Shown: positions 43,025 through 51,582 of the stretch, piece by piece
How the letters are laid out: each line of letters begins with the position of its first letter
Numbering within the stretch: position 1 is the stretch's first letter
Source: Sphingobium yanoikuyae
GTDB lineage: Bacteria; Pseudomonadota; Alphaproteobacteria; Sphingomonadales; Sphingomonadaceae
Reading direction: 5' to 3'
Assembly (NCBI RefSeq): GCF_013001025.1
Contig: NZ_CP053021.1
Coordinates: 1,054,001 to 1,118,000, forward strand
Length of the DNA: 64,000 bases
Notes under the pieces: model-generated
Databases searched by the model: none
Seen by the model: only the letters and a program-made list of their open reading frames with translations
What the model was told of the DNA's origin: nothing
Made by a program: the position numbers and the translations under genes

Positions 43025-44536
43025 CTATAGGGAGGCGCCCCACGAAGCGCCGCCACTCAGCATCGAGGCCACCGCATCCATGAGCGGGTCCACCTGATCG
43101 TCCCATCCGGTGCCGAGGCCGTCGAACATCTGCAACTCAGACCGCAGCGCCGGCGTCCACTCCTCATTGGCTGGCAGGTGGACCATACCGGTCGAGATCC
43201 ATGGTGCGGCGTCAAGCCCTCGGGTGTATTTGTCGCGGTCGCGGGGGATGCCGATGATAGGGACGCCCTTGGTCTTGAGCGATTGAATCAGGCCGGTGCC
43301 CGACGCCTTGTCTTCGACATTGAAGCCCCGAACGACCTTGCCGACATGCTTGTCCCAGAAGGCGCGTGCCGTCGTTTCCAGTTGGGGCGCCTCCCATTTT
43401 CCGCGCACCTGATCGACTAGATAGATTGCCTTGGCACCCTGTGCCTTGCCCCAAAGCTGGATGACCGAATAGTCATTGCGTTCGCCAGTCTTCTGCGCAG
43501 TATCGGCGAAGATGGAGTAATATTCCATGGGCGGCAGGTCGGTCCACCATTTGAAGCCCTCCATGTTGAACAGCGCGCCCTCGATCGACACCGGGCGCTG
43601 CATGTATTGGCTGGCGAAGGTGTAGGCGTCAGCTTTCAACACCTCGATCTCATCAGCGTCGTGCTTCTCATCCCACAAGGGGCCGTCAGGCAGGCCATGC
43701 AGGATCGGGATGCCATGGGTCCACTCAGGCGGATAAGCGTCCGTGCTGTTGATCAGCACCGGCAGGTTGAGGTGATGCCACTTTTCGCCCGTTCCGCCGG
43801 TCAGGAGGTGCCCAACGAAGTCGTCGGAATGCAGGCGCTGCATGATGACGATGATCGGCACATCGTCATGCGCGAGGCGCGAACGGAAGGTGTTGGTGGC
43901 GCGCTGGTTGACCGTCTTCCGCTTGGCGACCGAGAACGCGTCATCGGGCTTGAGCGGGTCATCGATGACGAGCGCGCCCGTGAAGATGGTTCGGTCCATG
44001 TATCCGGCGCGGAACCCGGTGATAGGGCCGCCTGCTGCCTTCGCCAGCATCCCGCCGCCTTGAGCCGTCTTCCACCGATCCTTGGCCTTGCTGTCAACGC
44101 GGATGGTGACGGGCTTGATCGACTGGTAGCCATCCAGGGCGATGAGCTGCAGCACCTTGTCGCTGTTCTCGCGCGCCAGGTCGTCGGAGAATGTCGAGTG
44201 AATGAACCGGGCCTTGGGGTTCACATGGAAGCCCTTGGCGATGAAGTTGACCACCGCCGCTTCGGTCTTCGTGTAGCCGGGCGGCACGTTGATGATGAGG
44301 CGGGTGATTTCGCCGCGCAGGACGCGATCAAGCGTTTCACCGATCACCCGGTGATGCGGTCCTTCGATGAACTCCATCCCTTCGCGCTCGGGGAAATACC
44401 AGCGCGCGAAGTCGAGCAGCTTGCCTTCAGGGGCGAGGGCCGAGGCCTTGCGCTGGGCGACGACGGCCGCGAGTAAGGCAAGACGCGCAGCCTGATCGTC
44501 AGCCGGTGATACCAAGGGCGCTAGGGTCGATGCCAA
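43025..44536 (-). CDS. Terminase large subunit
   Basis: A 503-residue DNA-packaging motor. The ATPase part has Walker A-like NVPPGYTKTEA and Walker B ALVIDDPLKPDD. The nuclease part has YYSIFADTAQKTGERNDYSV and VEDKASGTGLIQSLK, with acidic clusters and DDQVDPLMDAVA near the C-terminus. TTG 44536 is chosen because AGGAGG lies 9 bases before it, inside the end of the small-subunit gene; TTG 44554 in the same frame has no such site. It forms the packaging motor with the small subunit. Confidence 0.92.
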   Translation of the reverse strand: MASTLAPLVSPADDQAARLALLAAVVAQRKASALAPEGKLLDFARWYFPEREGMEFIEGPHHRVIGETLDRVLRGEITRLIINVPPGYTKTEAAVVNFIAKGFHVNPKARFIHSTFSDDLARENSDKVLQLIALDGYQSIKPVTIRVDSKAKDRWKTAQGGGMLAKAAGGPITGFRAGYMDRTIFTGALVIDDPLKPDDAFSVAKRKTVNQRATNTFRSRLAHDDVPIIVIMQRLHSDDFVGHLLTGGTGEKWHHLNLPVLINSTDAYPPEWTHGIPILHGLPDGPLWDEKHDADEIEVLKADAYTFASQYMQRPVSIEGALFNMEGFKWWTDLPPMEYYSIFADTAQKTGERNDYSVIQLWGKAQGAKAIYLVDQVRGKWEAPQLETTARAFWDKHVGKVVRGFNVEDKASGTGLIQSLKTKGVPIIGIPRDRDKYTRGLDAAPWISTGMVHLPANEEWTPALRSELQMFDGLGTGWDDQVDPLMDAVASMLSGGASWGASL

Positions 44537-44999
44537 GGCGTTTCGCCTCCTCAATCAGGTTGGCCGGAGTCCGGTCCTCGGTTTGGATCGGGCCGCCATT
44601 TCGCCCGGTCAGTTCGCGCCGGTTCGTGTAGGCATTGCCCATTTCTTCGGCGGCCTGCTTGTTGATGGCGGCCGCAAGGGGGTAATTCCCTTTCCTCTCA
44701 GCAGCCTTCGCCATGCGCTCAAGGGCGCGCAGTCTGGTTGCCCTGTGAGCGATCGGTACGAGCGTTGCCTCATTGATGAATCCGCTACGCGCCGCCTCAA
44801 ACATCTCGCGCCATTTCGCGGCCAGATTGCGGCCGGCGTGCTTGGTGGGATCGTGCCCCTCAACCGCTTGACGCGACACGTCAACGCCGAACTCTTCCTT
44901 TACCGCTGCCACAACCTGGCTGGGCGTGTCAAAGGCCGCCAGCGCATTGATGATGAAGCGCTTAATCTCGTCTGGAATGCTTGGTTGCCGGGCTGCCAT
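44499..44999 (-). CDS. Terminase small subunit (DUF2280)
   Basis: A 166-residue protein. The N-terminal helix-turn-helix region (FIINALAAFDTPSQVVAAVK, then EEFGVDVSRQAVEGHDPTKH) and KWREMFEAARSGF fit DUF2280 small terminases. C-terminal EEAKRLGIDPSALGITG ends overlapping the large subunit gene. Confidence 0.85.
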   Translation of the reverse strand: MAARQPSIPDEIKRFIINALAAFDTPSQVVAAVKEEFGVDVSRQAVEGHDPTKHAGRNLAAKWREMFEAARSGFINEATLVPIAHRATRLRALERMAKAAERKGNYPLAAAINKQAAEEMGNAYTNRRELTGRNGGPIQTEDRTPANLIEEAKRLGIDPSALGITG

Positions 45000-45013
45000 G
45001 CGTCAAATGTCCG

Positions 45014-45637
45014 TCAAGCTGCCGTGCGTAGGCAAGTGCCGCACGCGCCAGCGATCGATGCCGCGCCGATCAGCGGCTTATGGTTGGCCACCTCGACCAT
45101 CGCAGCAACGCCAGGATCGATCGCCCCATAGCGCGCTACGACCCCCACGAACTCCTCCACGTCATGACCAAGGATCGCGAACGATGGCGTCCCGTCCTCT
45201 TTGAATTTGGGCATGCCGTATTGGTCCATCTTCTGGGCGCAGTGGTAAAGCTCATGCTCGACCAGGGCGCAGAACGAAGCGTCGTCCATCCCGTGCGCTG
45301 CCGGCGCGCTGAACGTGATGAGGAAATCCGGCATGTCGCCGAACCATTCTTCGACCTGCTGAATCGCGCGCGCCCGCTGCCACTTCCCCATCGCCATGGG
45401 CGGCATCAACTCAGCCTGGCCGATGACGCTGCGCATGGCACGGCTGTTGTCGCAGTTGGTCCAGAGGACGCCCAGCTTGGCGTCGCGCAGGTGCTGGTGG
45501 TCGACGTTGAACAGTTCGCTCCCCTCATCGAGAAAGGTGTCCCGCAGCCAATCCAGAACTTCGGGCGCTGGCATGAAGCGGTCAGCCATCTCGATATCGG
45601 AGAAGGTGGCTAGATCCTCGGGCGGGTAAGGTCTCAT
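45014..45637 (-). CDS. Putative phage metallopeptidase
   Basis: A 207-residue protein with a HExxH zinc motif in FCALVEHELYHCAQ near residue 140, and FLITFSAPAAHGMDD just before. It resembles the putative phage metallopeptidase group found next to terminases. ATG 45637 overlaps the preceding stop as ATGA. The substrate is unknown. Confidence 0.75.
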   Translation of the reverse strand: MRPYPPEDLATFSDIEMADRFMPAPEVLDWLRDTFLDEGSELFNVDHQHLRDAKLGVLWTNCDNSRAMRSVIGQAELMPPMAMGKWQRARAIQQVEEWFGDMPDFLITFSAPAAHGMDDASFCALVEHELYHCAQKMDQYGMPKFKEDGTPSFAILGHDVEEFVGVVARYGAIDPGVAAMVEVANHKPLIGAASIAGACGTCLRTAA

Positions 45638-45783
45638 GCCTCCCACCCCACGCACGCCACCCGACCATCAGGCGCGGCCCAACGATACGCGCCGCCCTCC
45701 AACGCGATGTCCTGAGGATCGCCGCCACGCTGACGGACGAACGATTCCATGATGCGCAGAGCCGCCGCTTGACGATCACTCAT
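45634..45783 (-). CDS. Small phage protein of 49 residues
   Basis: ATG 45783 overlaps the preceding stop, and the TGA overlaps the metallopeptidase ATG. The product (MSDRQAAALRIMESFVRQRG, then GAYRWAAPDGRVACVGWEA) has natural composition and no known domain. Confidence 0.65.
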   Translation of the reverse strand: MSDRQAAALRIMESFVRQRGGDPQDIALEGGAYRWAAPDGRVACVGWEA

Positions 45784-46019
45784 CCCTTCCGCCTCCCAGC
45801 CATATCGCCCTGCCGGGCCTTGCGCGCCACAGTCATGAACTGCTTGCGCTCCAGTTTCAGGTTCTCAACGCCGCCGGCCATCTCCTGCCATATGCGCTTG
45901 CGGTGGTTCCGCATGTTGTAGCATCGCTCAAGCTTGCGGTGGCCTCCTTCGCGGAAGGCTTCGGCAAACTCTGGCGGCACGGGCCACAACTTCTTCGATG
46001 ATGGGCGTTTCCACTTCAT
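45780..46019 (-). CDS. Small basic phage protein
   Basis: A 79-residue, Lys/Arg-rich protein (MKWKRPSSKKLWPVPPEFAE, then CYNMRNHRKRIWQEMAGG). ATG 46019 overlaps the preceding stop. It could bind nucleic acid; no family is recognised. Confidence 0.65.
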   Translation of the reverse strand: MKWKRPSSKKLWPVPPEFAEAFREGGHRKLERCYNMRNHRKRIWQEMAGGVENLKLERKQFMTVARKARQGDMAGRRKG

Positions 46020-46549
46020 ACGTCGATCAAACCCCCGTTTGCCTTGGTCGCGATTTCCAGAAAATCGATGCGGGCCTGCTTTGGCGCGCGGTTCCATGCG
46101 TGCTGCATCGCCATGAGGGAGTGATATTCCCACTCCTCCGGGGTCAGCATCTCATATCCCCCGATCTGGGCGCGCCGGCTGATCGTCTGCTTGCGCAGGT
46201 CATCATCGCTCCAGTGCTGGCGCTTGGCCTCGGTCAGCAGTTCGATCTGCTCCTGCACCGGCAATTCGGCCACATGTGCATGATGCTCGACCGTCAGGCT
46301 GGTGTCGCGTAGGTGCGCCGGGATCGCCGCTGCCTTGTGGATCAGCTTCAGCTTGGCCGGACCGATGCCGAGATTGTCTGCCAGGAAGTCGAAACGGGCC
46401 TGATCGAGGTGCCCGGCGGCTTTGCCCTCGACCATCCAGTCAGCGATGGCCCAATCGACATCGCGGCGCTTGGCGGCGAGCGTGCGGCCCCGGTCGATCC
46501 ATTCCTCGGCAGGCGATACCGCCGGCTCAATCACAGCAACAGCATTCAT
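46016..46549 (-). CDS. Phage hypothetical protein
   Basis: A 177-residue protein (MNAVAVIEPAVSPAEEWIDR) with FLADNLGIGPAKLKLIHKAA, a small helix-turn-helix-like turn, and RKQTISRRAQIGG. It lies in a tightly overlapping run between the origin-like repeats and the terminase genes. A regulatory or DNA-binding role is possible. Confidence 0.65.
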   Translation of the reverse strand: MNAVAVIEPAVSPAEEWIDRGRTLAAKRRDVDWAIADWMVEGKAAGHLDQARFDFLADNLGIGPAKLKLIHKAAAIPAHLRDTSLTVEHHAHVAELPVQEQIELLTEAKRQHWSDDDLRKQTISRRAQIGGYEMLTPEEWEYHSLMAMQHAWNRAPKQARIDFLEIATKANGGLIDV

Positions 46550-46746
46550 CCCATCACCTCCCTCAAATCGACCCCACACCCGGTAAGCACGCGCTCCATG
46601 CGCTCGACGCGTTGCTGCGTTGGGGCGCGGGCGTATCGGCTGCCGGGGGATTCCCAGCGCTTGGTGGTCAGCACTGACACCCCCATGGCCCTTGCCCATT
46701 CGTTGCGGGTCATGCCGGATGCCTGGCGGGCGGCGCGGGGGTTCAT
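46546..46746 (-). CDS. Small helix-turn-helix DNA-binding protein
   Basis: A 66-residue protein with an XRE-like motif (RNEWARAMGVSVLTTKRWES) near residues 14-33, then RYARAPTQQRVERME. It overlaps both neighbours (ATGA). It could regulate the switch to late gene expression, but the evidence is only the motif and position. Confidence 0.7.
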   Translation of the reverse strand: MNPRAARQASGMTRNEWARAMGVSVLTTKRWESPGSRYARAPTQQRVERMERVLTGCGVDLREVMG

Positions 46747-47135
46747 GGGCGCTGCTCCTCGACCTTGAACCGCTCATATTCAGGCGCGCCGAAGATCATG
46801 AACCCGAAGAAGAAGCTGTTGCCCAAGATCAGGCCGCCCCAGAATTTCACCGGGTGGTTGCGGAACGATTTGTGGCCGATCAGTGCGGCTTCACGATGGG
46901 AAAGCGCCATGGGCACGGCCGGCTTGCGGAAACGGAAGGCGGGCCGGATGACCTCAGATACGAGGTAGGAGACGGCTGCGACGAGAAGCGCCGCACCGGC
47001 CAGCCCCGCAATGCCCAGTAGCCCCGAAATCGCGATCAGCGCCTTGGGCGCTTCATCAGCCGCCAGAATGATCCATGCGCCACCGATGCCGACGATGGCC
47101 GTTGCGAGTGCGGCGGATATCCTTCCCCAATGCAT
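46743..47135 (-). CDS. Phage membrane protein
   Basis: A 130-residue protein with helices at about 5-25, 31-60 and 97-112. ATG 47135 overlaps the preceding TGA (TGATG); GTG 47138 is an alternative. No family recognised. Confidence 0.65.
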   Translation of the reverse strand: MHWGRISAALATAIVGIGGAWIILAADEAPKALIAISGLLGIAGLAGAALLVAAVSYLVSEVIRPAFRFRKPAVPMALSHREAALIGHKSFRNHPVKFWGGLILGNSFFFGFMIFGAPEYERFKVEEQRP

Positions 47136-47281
47136 CACTTCCTCCCCTCAACCTTGGCGATCTCATCCCGAACGAGGGAGCCTGCGTCCCACTGTCCGGA
47201 GAGGATCGCGCGCTGGTGATACGGCTGCGCATACCGGGCCGCGACGTTCTCGCGGGCTTGCTGGAGGGTGGTGGGGGTCAT
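47135..47281 (-). CDS. Small phage protein of 48 residues
   Basis: From ATG 47281 the product MTPTTLQQARENVAARYAQP continues with YHQRAILSGQWDAGSLVRDE. Start and stop overlap the neighbouring genes. Function unknown. Confidence 0.6.
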   Translation of the reverse strand: MTPTTLQQARENVAARYAQPYHQRAILSGQWDAGSLVRDEIAKVEGRK

Positions 47282-47418
47282 CGTCCTGCTCCCAATGTGT
47301 CGAAATAATAGCGAGCCCAATCGATCCTGAGATTGAGGCGGCGAGCTTCCTTGCCGGCGTCCTGGCGCGATGGCCGGTTCTTCAGCACGAAGCAGATGAA
47401 GGAGGTGAGGGGGCTCAT
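47278..47418 (-). CDS. Small phage protein of 46 residues
   Basis: From ATG 47418, overlapping the next start by ATGA at its end. The product MSPLTSFICFVLKNRPSRQD continues with a basic stretch ARRLNLRIDWARYYFDTLG. It is the first gene left of the repeat cluster. Confidence 0.6.
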   Translation of the reverse strand: MSPLTSFICFVLKNRPSRQDAGKEARRLNLRIDWARYYFDTLGAGR

Positions 47419-47429
47419 GCGGCGGCTCC

Positions 47430-47678
47430 GTTCCCACGTTCCCACGTTCCCACCGCCACAATACTTTTATATTTTACCCCTCTCCCTATTCTTTCCCCTT
47501 TTTGTTCAAAGGTGGGAACAAATAGGGTGAAAGGCGCAGAAAACCGTGCGTTCCCACCTCGTTCCCACCTCTTGAAAAGGTGGTGACAGGAGGTGGGAAC
47601 ACGACAGGCGGGAACGAAAACTTGAAATATTGTTTCAAGAATTCCCGCAAAGGTGGGAACAAGGCGCGAGGTGGGAAC
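47430..47678. repeat. Iteron-like cluster of GTTCCCAC repeats; candidate replication origin
   Basis: Nine perfect copies of GTTCCCAC or its complement occur within 249 bases. Forward copies start at 47430, 47438 and 47446 (a perfect tandem triplet), 47550 and 47561. Reverse copies (GTGGGAAC) start at 47512, 47593, 47653 and 47671. A variant GCGGGAAC is at 47608. An AT/pyrimidine-rich stretch fills 47456-47511. A 7-bp hairpin, CTTGAAA-TATTG-TTTCAAG, lies at about 47621-47639. The cluster stands next to the VapE-type replication gene. A frame can be read through it on the - strand (47415-47708), but its repetitive product simply mirrors the repeats. Confidence 0.7.
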
Positions 47679-47683
47679 AGCGA

Positions 47684-48859
47684 TCATGGCAACCGCCTCC
47701 AAGCCCATATCGGCTTTGCTCCAGGCGTTGGGCGCGTCTTCACCCGCTCAAACCCGATCTGCCCCAGAGCCGTTGCCGCGCGCATCTGGGCGCGCTTGTC
47801 CTTGCGTTCATGGGGGATGCCGAGCTCGGTCAGAGCCTCGTCGGTTGTCACGGCCGTCCTGCCATACAGCTTGGCCTCCAGAATAGGCGCCCATGCGTCC
47901 TCTTCCTGCCTCTCAACCTGCTCAGACGCAGCAACCTTGTTCTCGTCGCCCTCCAGCCACCAGCGCTCGCCGGCGCGGTAGCGATGCACAGCCTCGGCCC
48001 AGAGCTGATCCCGGCTGCGCAGGATGCCCTCGATATCGATCTTGGTGACGGTGACCGGCCAATAGCGACGGTTGCCGGTGCTGTCGGTCAGGTAGCCCAT
48101 GCTGTCGGGGTTGATCGTGCCGAAGAAGATGCATCGCCGGGGGTGCGTGCTGGCCATCTTGGCATAGGGCAGCACGACGCGATCGGAGCGCATCGAAATC
48201 AGCCCTTTGACCGCGTTCATGTCCTTGCGGATCACGGCGACGAACTCGGCCAGCTCGACGCACCATGCCCCCATCATCTGCATGACCATCTTGTTGTGCT
48301 GGTCGAACAGGCTGACGGATTCGGCGGTGTAATCCTCGCCGAACAGCGCGGCGATGGCGCTCGACTTCTTGAGCCCCTGTTCGCCCTCCAGCACCAGAAC
48401 GGTGTCGACCTTGCAGCCCGGCTCATAAGCGCGCGCGACTGCGCTGATCAGCACTTTGGGCCCGACCAGGCGCACGAAGTCCGATGCCGGCGCGCCAAGC
48501 AGGTGCGGCAGCCAGCGTTCAAGCCGGGCGGTGCCGTCCCATTTCAGCGCGTTCAGATAATCGGTGACCGGGTTGTAGCTGTTCTCGCGGCAAACGCGGT
48601 CGATCGCCGGGCGGACATCGCGGTCCTGGGGCTGGTAATTATTGCGCTCGATGATCAGCCGGATATCCACGATATCGGGATCCTCGATCGGCTTTCCGTT
48701 CCACTCGATGCTCTGGGTCATCTCGTTGAACCGCAGGCTCTTGCCGAGCCCCTGCAGCCCGCGAAGATGGGCGATCGTGTTGGTCAGGTTACGCTTGGGC
48801 CCCTTGTCCCCCATCTGGAGGTTGTGGCGCCAGGCGTTCAGGTCGATGACATTCGCCAT
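47684..48859 (-). CDS. Virulence-associated E (VapE/D5-like) replication helicase
   Basis: A 391-residue protein. The P-loop is VLEGEQGLKKSSAIAALFG near residue 155, Walker B-like WCVELAEFVAVIRKDMNAVK near 195, then FFGTINPDSMGYLTDSTGNR, the hallmark of VapE. It unwinds or primes phage DNA at the origin. ATG 48859 is used; GTG 48865 is possible. The upstream gene may supply the primase-like part. Confidence 0.88.
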   Translation of the reverse strand: MANVIDLNAWRHNLQMGDKGPKRNLTNTIAHLRGLQGLGKSLRFNEMTQSIEWNGKPIEDPDIVDIRLIIERNNYQPQDRDVRPAIDRVCRENSYNPVTDYLNALKWDGTARLERWLPHLLGAPASDFVRLVGPKVLISAVARAYEPGCKVDTVLVLEGEQGLKKSSAIAALFGEDYTAESVSLFDQHNKMVMQMMGAWCVELAEFVAVIRKDMNAVKGLISMRSDRVVLPYAKMASTHPRRCIFFGTINPDSMGYLTDSTGNRRYWPVTVTKIDIEGILRSRDQLWAEAVHRYRAGERWWLEGDENKVAASEQVERQEEDAWAPILEAKLYGRTAVTTDEALTELGIPHERKDKRAQMRAATALGQIGFERVKTRPTPGAKPIWAWRRLP

Positions 48860-48861
48860 GG

Positions 48862-49626
48862 TCACGCCGCCCTCCCGATCTGCATGGCGCTCTCGACATG
48901 GGTTATCCGGGTCTGGCGGAAGATGGCCTTCTTGAGCCGCGCGGCATCGATGCCGTCACCCGCCGTGATGGCGGTCACGCGGGGCCACGCGATCTTGTCC
49001 TGGTTCCCGATCGCAAGAGCGGACGGTGCGCCAAGCCAATCCGGCGCGATATTGGCGACGCGGTGCGCCTGCTCGCGGCGATAGAACCATTCCACGGCGC
49101 TGGCGGCGATCTCTCGGGCCCATGCCTTTGCGTCTGCCATGACGCTGAAACGGTCTGCGTCATCGCAGCGGATCAAAGTGTCGGTGTCGCCACTATGAAG
49201 GGCGGCCGCGCCAGTGGCGGGGTCGATCAAGACAATATCCTCCGGTTCGGCGAATTTCGGGCCCATGGGGCAGGGGATCGGCAGCGGCACGGCGAGCATC
49301 CATGTCTCGGCCTTGAACGGCGCGAAGCAGGCCAGCGCTACGGACATGTGCGGGTCTTCCGCGTCGAGATTGAGCGCGCGAGCCTTCCATGCCGTGGCGG
49401 CGCGCGGGTTTTTCGCCTGCGCACGGACAGCCTTGCGCCAGCCGGTGCCGATCGTGTCGCCAAGCATCGCGTCGAGGGCGCTGATCATCTGGCGCTGGAA
49501 TGATGCCGCCTCGCCATAGGCATGATGGCGGGCATATCCGGTGACCACTTCGGCGCAGTCGGCCGCGATGGCGTCGAAATAGGGGCGTGTGGGCTGGGCC
49601 ACGTCGATGATGTCGCGGTGCCTCAT
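48862..49626 (-). CDS. Phage replication-region protein
   Basis: A 254-residue protein (MRHRDIIDVAQPTRPYFDAI). It sits between VapE and VRR-NUC genes with overlapping starts and stops. Sequence such as FKAETWMLAVPLPIPCPMGP, EPEDIVLIDPATGAAALHSG and AWAREIAASAVEWFYRR fits the N-terminal primase/polymerase or CHC2-type partner often next to VapE, but I cannot identify a catalytic motif with confidence. Confidence 0.65.
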   Translation of the reverse strand: MRHRDIIDVAQPTRPYFDAIAADCAEVVTGYARHHAYGEAASFQRQMISALDAMLGDTIGTGWRKAVRAQAKNPRAATAWKARALNLDAEDPHMSVALACFAPFKAETWMLAVPLPIPCPMGPKFAEPEDIVLIDPATGAAALHSGDTDTLIRCDDADRFSVMADAKAWAREIAASAVEWFYRREQAHRVANIAPDWLGAPSALAIGNQDKIAWPRVTAITAGDGIDAARLKKAIFRQTRITHVESAMQIGRAA

Positions 49627-49943
49627 GCCAGGCCCTCCGACTTGAGACAGGCCATGACCTGATCGACGCTGCGGGCCTCGATGAAGACGCCATGGCTGCG
49701 GATCACGGCGTCGCGGAACCGACGCTGCGGTGTGGACAGCTGGCCCTTGCCGGTCTTGCATTCGATCCCGACGAACCGACCCTTGATGCAGGCGAGTATA
49801 TCGCTGGAACCGGTCAGGCCGGATTTGAAGGGCTTGCCGTCGCGCGTATAGGCGAGCCCCGGCGTGTCGTTGCTCCAGCACAGGCCGAGCGGGGAAACGG
49901 CCAGCAGGATCGAGCGGACAAGATCAGTGTGGGCAGCGTTCAT
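49623..49943 (-). CDS. VRR-NUC domain nuclease
   Basis: A 106-residue protein. The nuclease core is GSSDILACIKGRFVGIECKT with the catalytic D-x(n)-E-x-K, then QLSTPQRRFRDAVIRSHGVF. VRR-NUC proteins act as structure-specific nucleases or junction resolvases. It overlaps both helicase and replication-protein genes. Confidence 0.85.
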   Translation of the reverse strand: MNAAHTDLVRSILLAVSPLGLCWSNDTPGLAYTRDGKPFKSGLTGSSDILACIKGRFVGIECKTGKGQLSTPQRRFRDAVIRSHGVFIEARSVDQVMACLKSEGLA

Positions 49944-51349
49944 CCGTAGCGCCTCCCGTAATCAGGCTGATATCGGGACCGGGCCGCCTGCCGCGCGGCA
50001 TGGAATTTCGACGCCCAAGCTACCGGGTTCTTGTATCCACGCGCCTTGCCGAGTGCGATCAGGTCATCGACGCTCTGGGCCCGGCGCTCCTCTTGCTTGC
50101 GGGCGGCGCGCAGAACCGCCGGGTCAACCTCGGCCAGTTCACCGTCGCGCTGCTCGATCTCGCGCCCCTGTGCTTCAGGCACATGGCCGCACTGTGGGCA
50201 CTTCGGGGCCGGGCGGTAGACATGGAAGCATTCGAGACAGGTCTTGATCGCGACCGTGGCCTTGTCACTGGCCTTGCGCTTCTCTCTGTCGGCCAATGTC
50301 CATTCCCGGTCATCGTCGGGCAGGCCATGGTTCAGGCTGTTGCCGGCATGATCGAGAATGATCGCCTCAGCCTTGCCAGGCGCCGGGCGGAGCGCGCGGC
50401 CCACCTGCTGCAGATGAAGCGACAGGCTCTTGGTCGGGCGCAAGAGAATGACGGCTTCGATCGCGGGGACGTCGAAGCCTTCGCCGAAGAGTTCGCAGTT
50501 GGTCAGGACCAGCGTTTCGCCGGCGATGAACCGCTGGATCGCCCCATCACGCGATGCGGCGTCCATCGTGCCATCGACATGCTCAGCCGGAACGCCGTTG
50601 GCATTGAACTGCGCGGCGATATGCTGGCTATGCTCGACGTTGACGGCGAAGGCGACGGCGCGCTTGCCACGGCACAGCTTGAGATAATGCGCCACCGCGT
50701 CGCCAGTGATCGACGGCTTGTCCATGGCGGCGGCCAGGTCGTCCTTCTTGAAGTCGCCGGCCTGAATCTTGATCGCGCCGGTATCGATCTGGGTCGGGGC
50801 GAACAGGCGATATCGGGACAGCGCGCCTTCATCCATCAGCTCGGAAACGGTGGGCCCGTTGATCATGTCCTCGAACCATTGGCCGAGCCCCTTGCCATCG
50901 AGGCGCCAGGGCGTAGCGGTGAGGCCGATGATCTTGGCATCCGGGAATGCCTCGAAAACCTTCTGCCACTGGCTGGCCCCGAGGTGGTGGCATTCGTCAA
51001 AGATGATCAGGTCAGGCGGCGTGAGGCTGTCGAGCCGGCGCGCGACCGTCTGGATGCTGCCGATCTGAACGCGCTTGGCGGGATCGGAGGAGTGGCCGCC
51101 GGCAATGACACCGTGCTGGATGCCCATGGCAGCGAAGGTCTTGGAGGTCTGGCCGATCAGCTCGCGGCGATGGGCAAGCCACCAGCAGATATTACCCTTG
51201 GCGCTGCTGCCCTCGATCATTTTCGAGCCCGAAACGGTCTTGCCGCCGCCGGTCGGGAGTTGCAGCAGGACAGCCCGCTTGCGCTCGCGGAACGCTTGGC
51301 GTGCGCCATCGAGAAGGGCGGTTTGATAGGGGCGCAGGGTGACGGTCAC
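49940..51349 (-). CDS. DEAD/DEAH-box helicase (superfamily 2)
   Basis: A 469-residue helicase. Motif I is QLPTGGGKT near residue 34, motif II DECHH near 117, motif III TATPWR near 145, and motif VI QQVGRALRPAPGKAE near 310. A C-terminal zinc-ribbon-like CLECFHVYRPAPKCPQCGHV follows. The start is GTG 51349, overlapping the previous stop as GTGA. It probably opens DNA during phage replication. Confidence 0.9.
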   Translation of the reverse strand: MTVTLRPYQTALLDGARQAFRERKRAVLLQLPTGGGKTVSGSKMIEGSSAKGNICWWLAHRRELIGQTSKTFAAMGIQHGVIAGGHSSDPAKRVQIGSIQTVARRLDSLTPPDLIIFDECHHLGASQWQKVFEAFPDAKIIGLTATPWRLDGKGLGQWFEDMINGPTVSELMDEGALSRYRLFAPTQIDTGAIKIQAGDFKKDDLAAAMDKPSITGDAVAHYLKLCRGKRAVAFAVNVEHSQHIAAQFNANGVPAEHVDGTMDAASRDGAIQRFIAGETLVLTNCELFGEGFDVPAIEAVILLRPTKSLSLHLQQVGRALRPAPGKAEAIILDHAGNSLNHGLPDDDREWTLADREKRKASDKATVAIKTCLECFHVYRPAPKCPQCGHVPEAQGREIEQRDGELAEVDPAVLRAARKQEERRAQSVDDLIALGKARGYKNPVAWASKFHAARQAARSRYQPDYGRRYG

Positions 51350-51582
51350 AGCGCCAACCTCCGTATCGCTTCCCGCACAGTGGGCGGGGAACAGCCGATC
51401 TTGCGAGCGATGGCGATGGGGCTAAGGCCCTCACCCTTGAGTGCACGGACCTGCGCATCGCGATCAGCCCGGATATCGTCATAGACGTGCGCGGGCTGGA
51501 GGATCACACGACCGACGTTGCGGGTCGCCGCCTTCGCCTTCCGCACAGCCTCAGCCAGCGCGGCTTCCTGGGGGCCGGTCAT
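51346..51582 (-). CDS. Small helix-turn-helix protein
   Basis: A 78-residue protein with a C-terminal resolvase-type helix-turn-helix (LSPIAIARKIGCSPPTVREA, then IRRLAL). The N-terminal part is basic. It may be a phage regulator or a replication accessory. Confidence 0.7.
   Translation of the reverse strand: MTGPQEAALAEAVRKAKAATRNVGRVILQPAHVYDDIRADRDAQVRALKGEGLSPIAIARKIGCSPPTVREAIRRLAL

Noticed and set aside
45582..45779. 65-residue - strand frame beside the metallopeptidase gene
   Set aside because: Another frame over the same bases (45634-45783) has stop-start overlaps with both neighbours and better composition.
47430..47678. CRISPR array
   Set aside because: Repeats are 8 bases, in both orientations and irregularly spaced; no cas genes are present.
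47415..47708. 97-residue - strand frame across the repeat cluster
   Set aside because: Its peptide repeats VPT and WERGN strings that only reflect the GTTCCCAC copies, and it runs into the end of the VapE gene. Treated as a likely origin instead.
49337..49345. A seventh copy of the GCTACGGAC motif
   Set aside because: It matches only 9 bases, lies inside a coding region and has no start codon at the usual distance.
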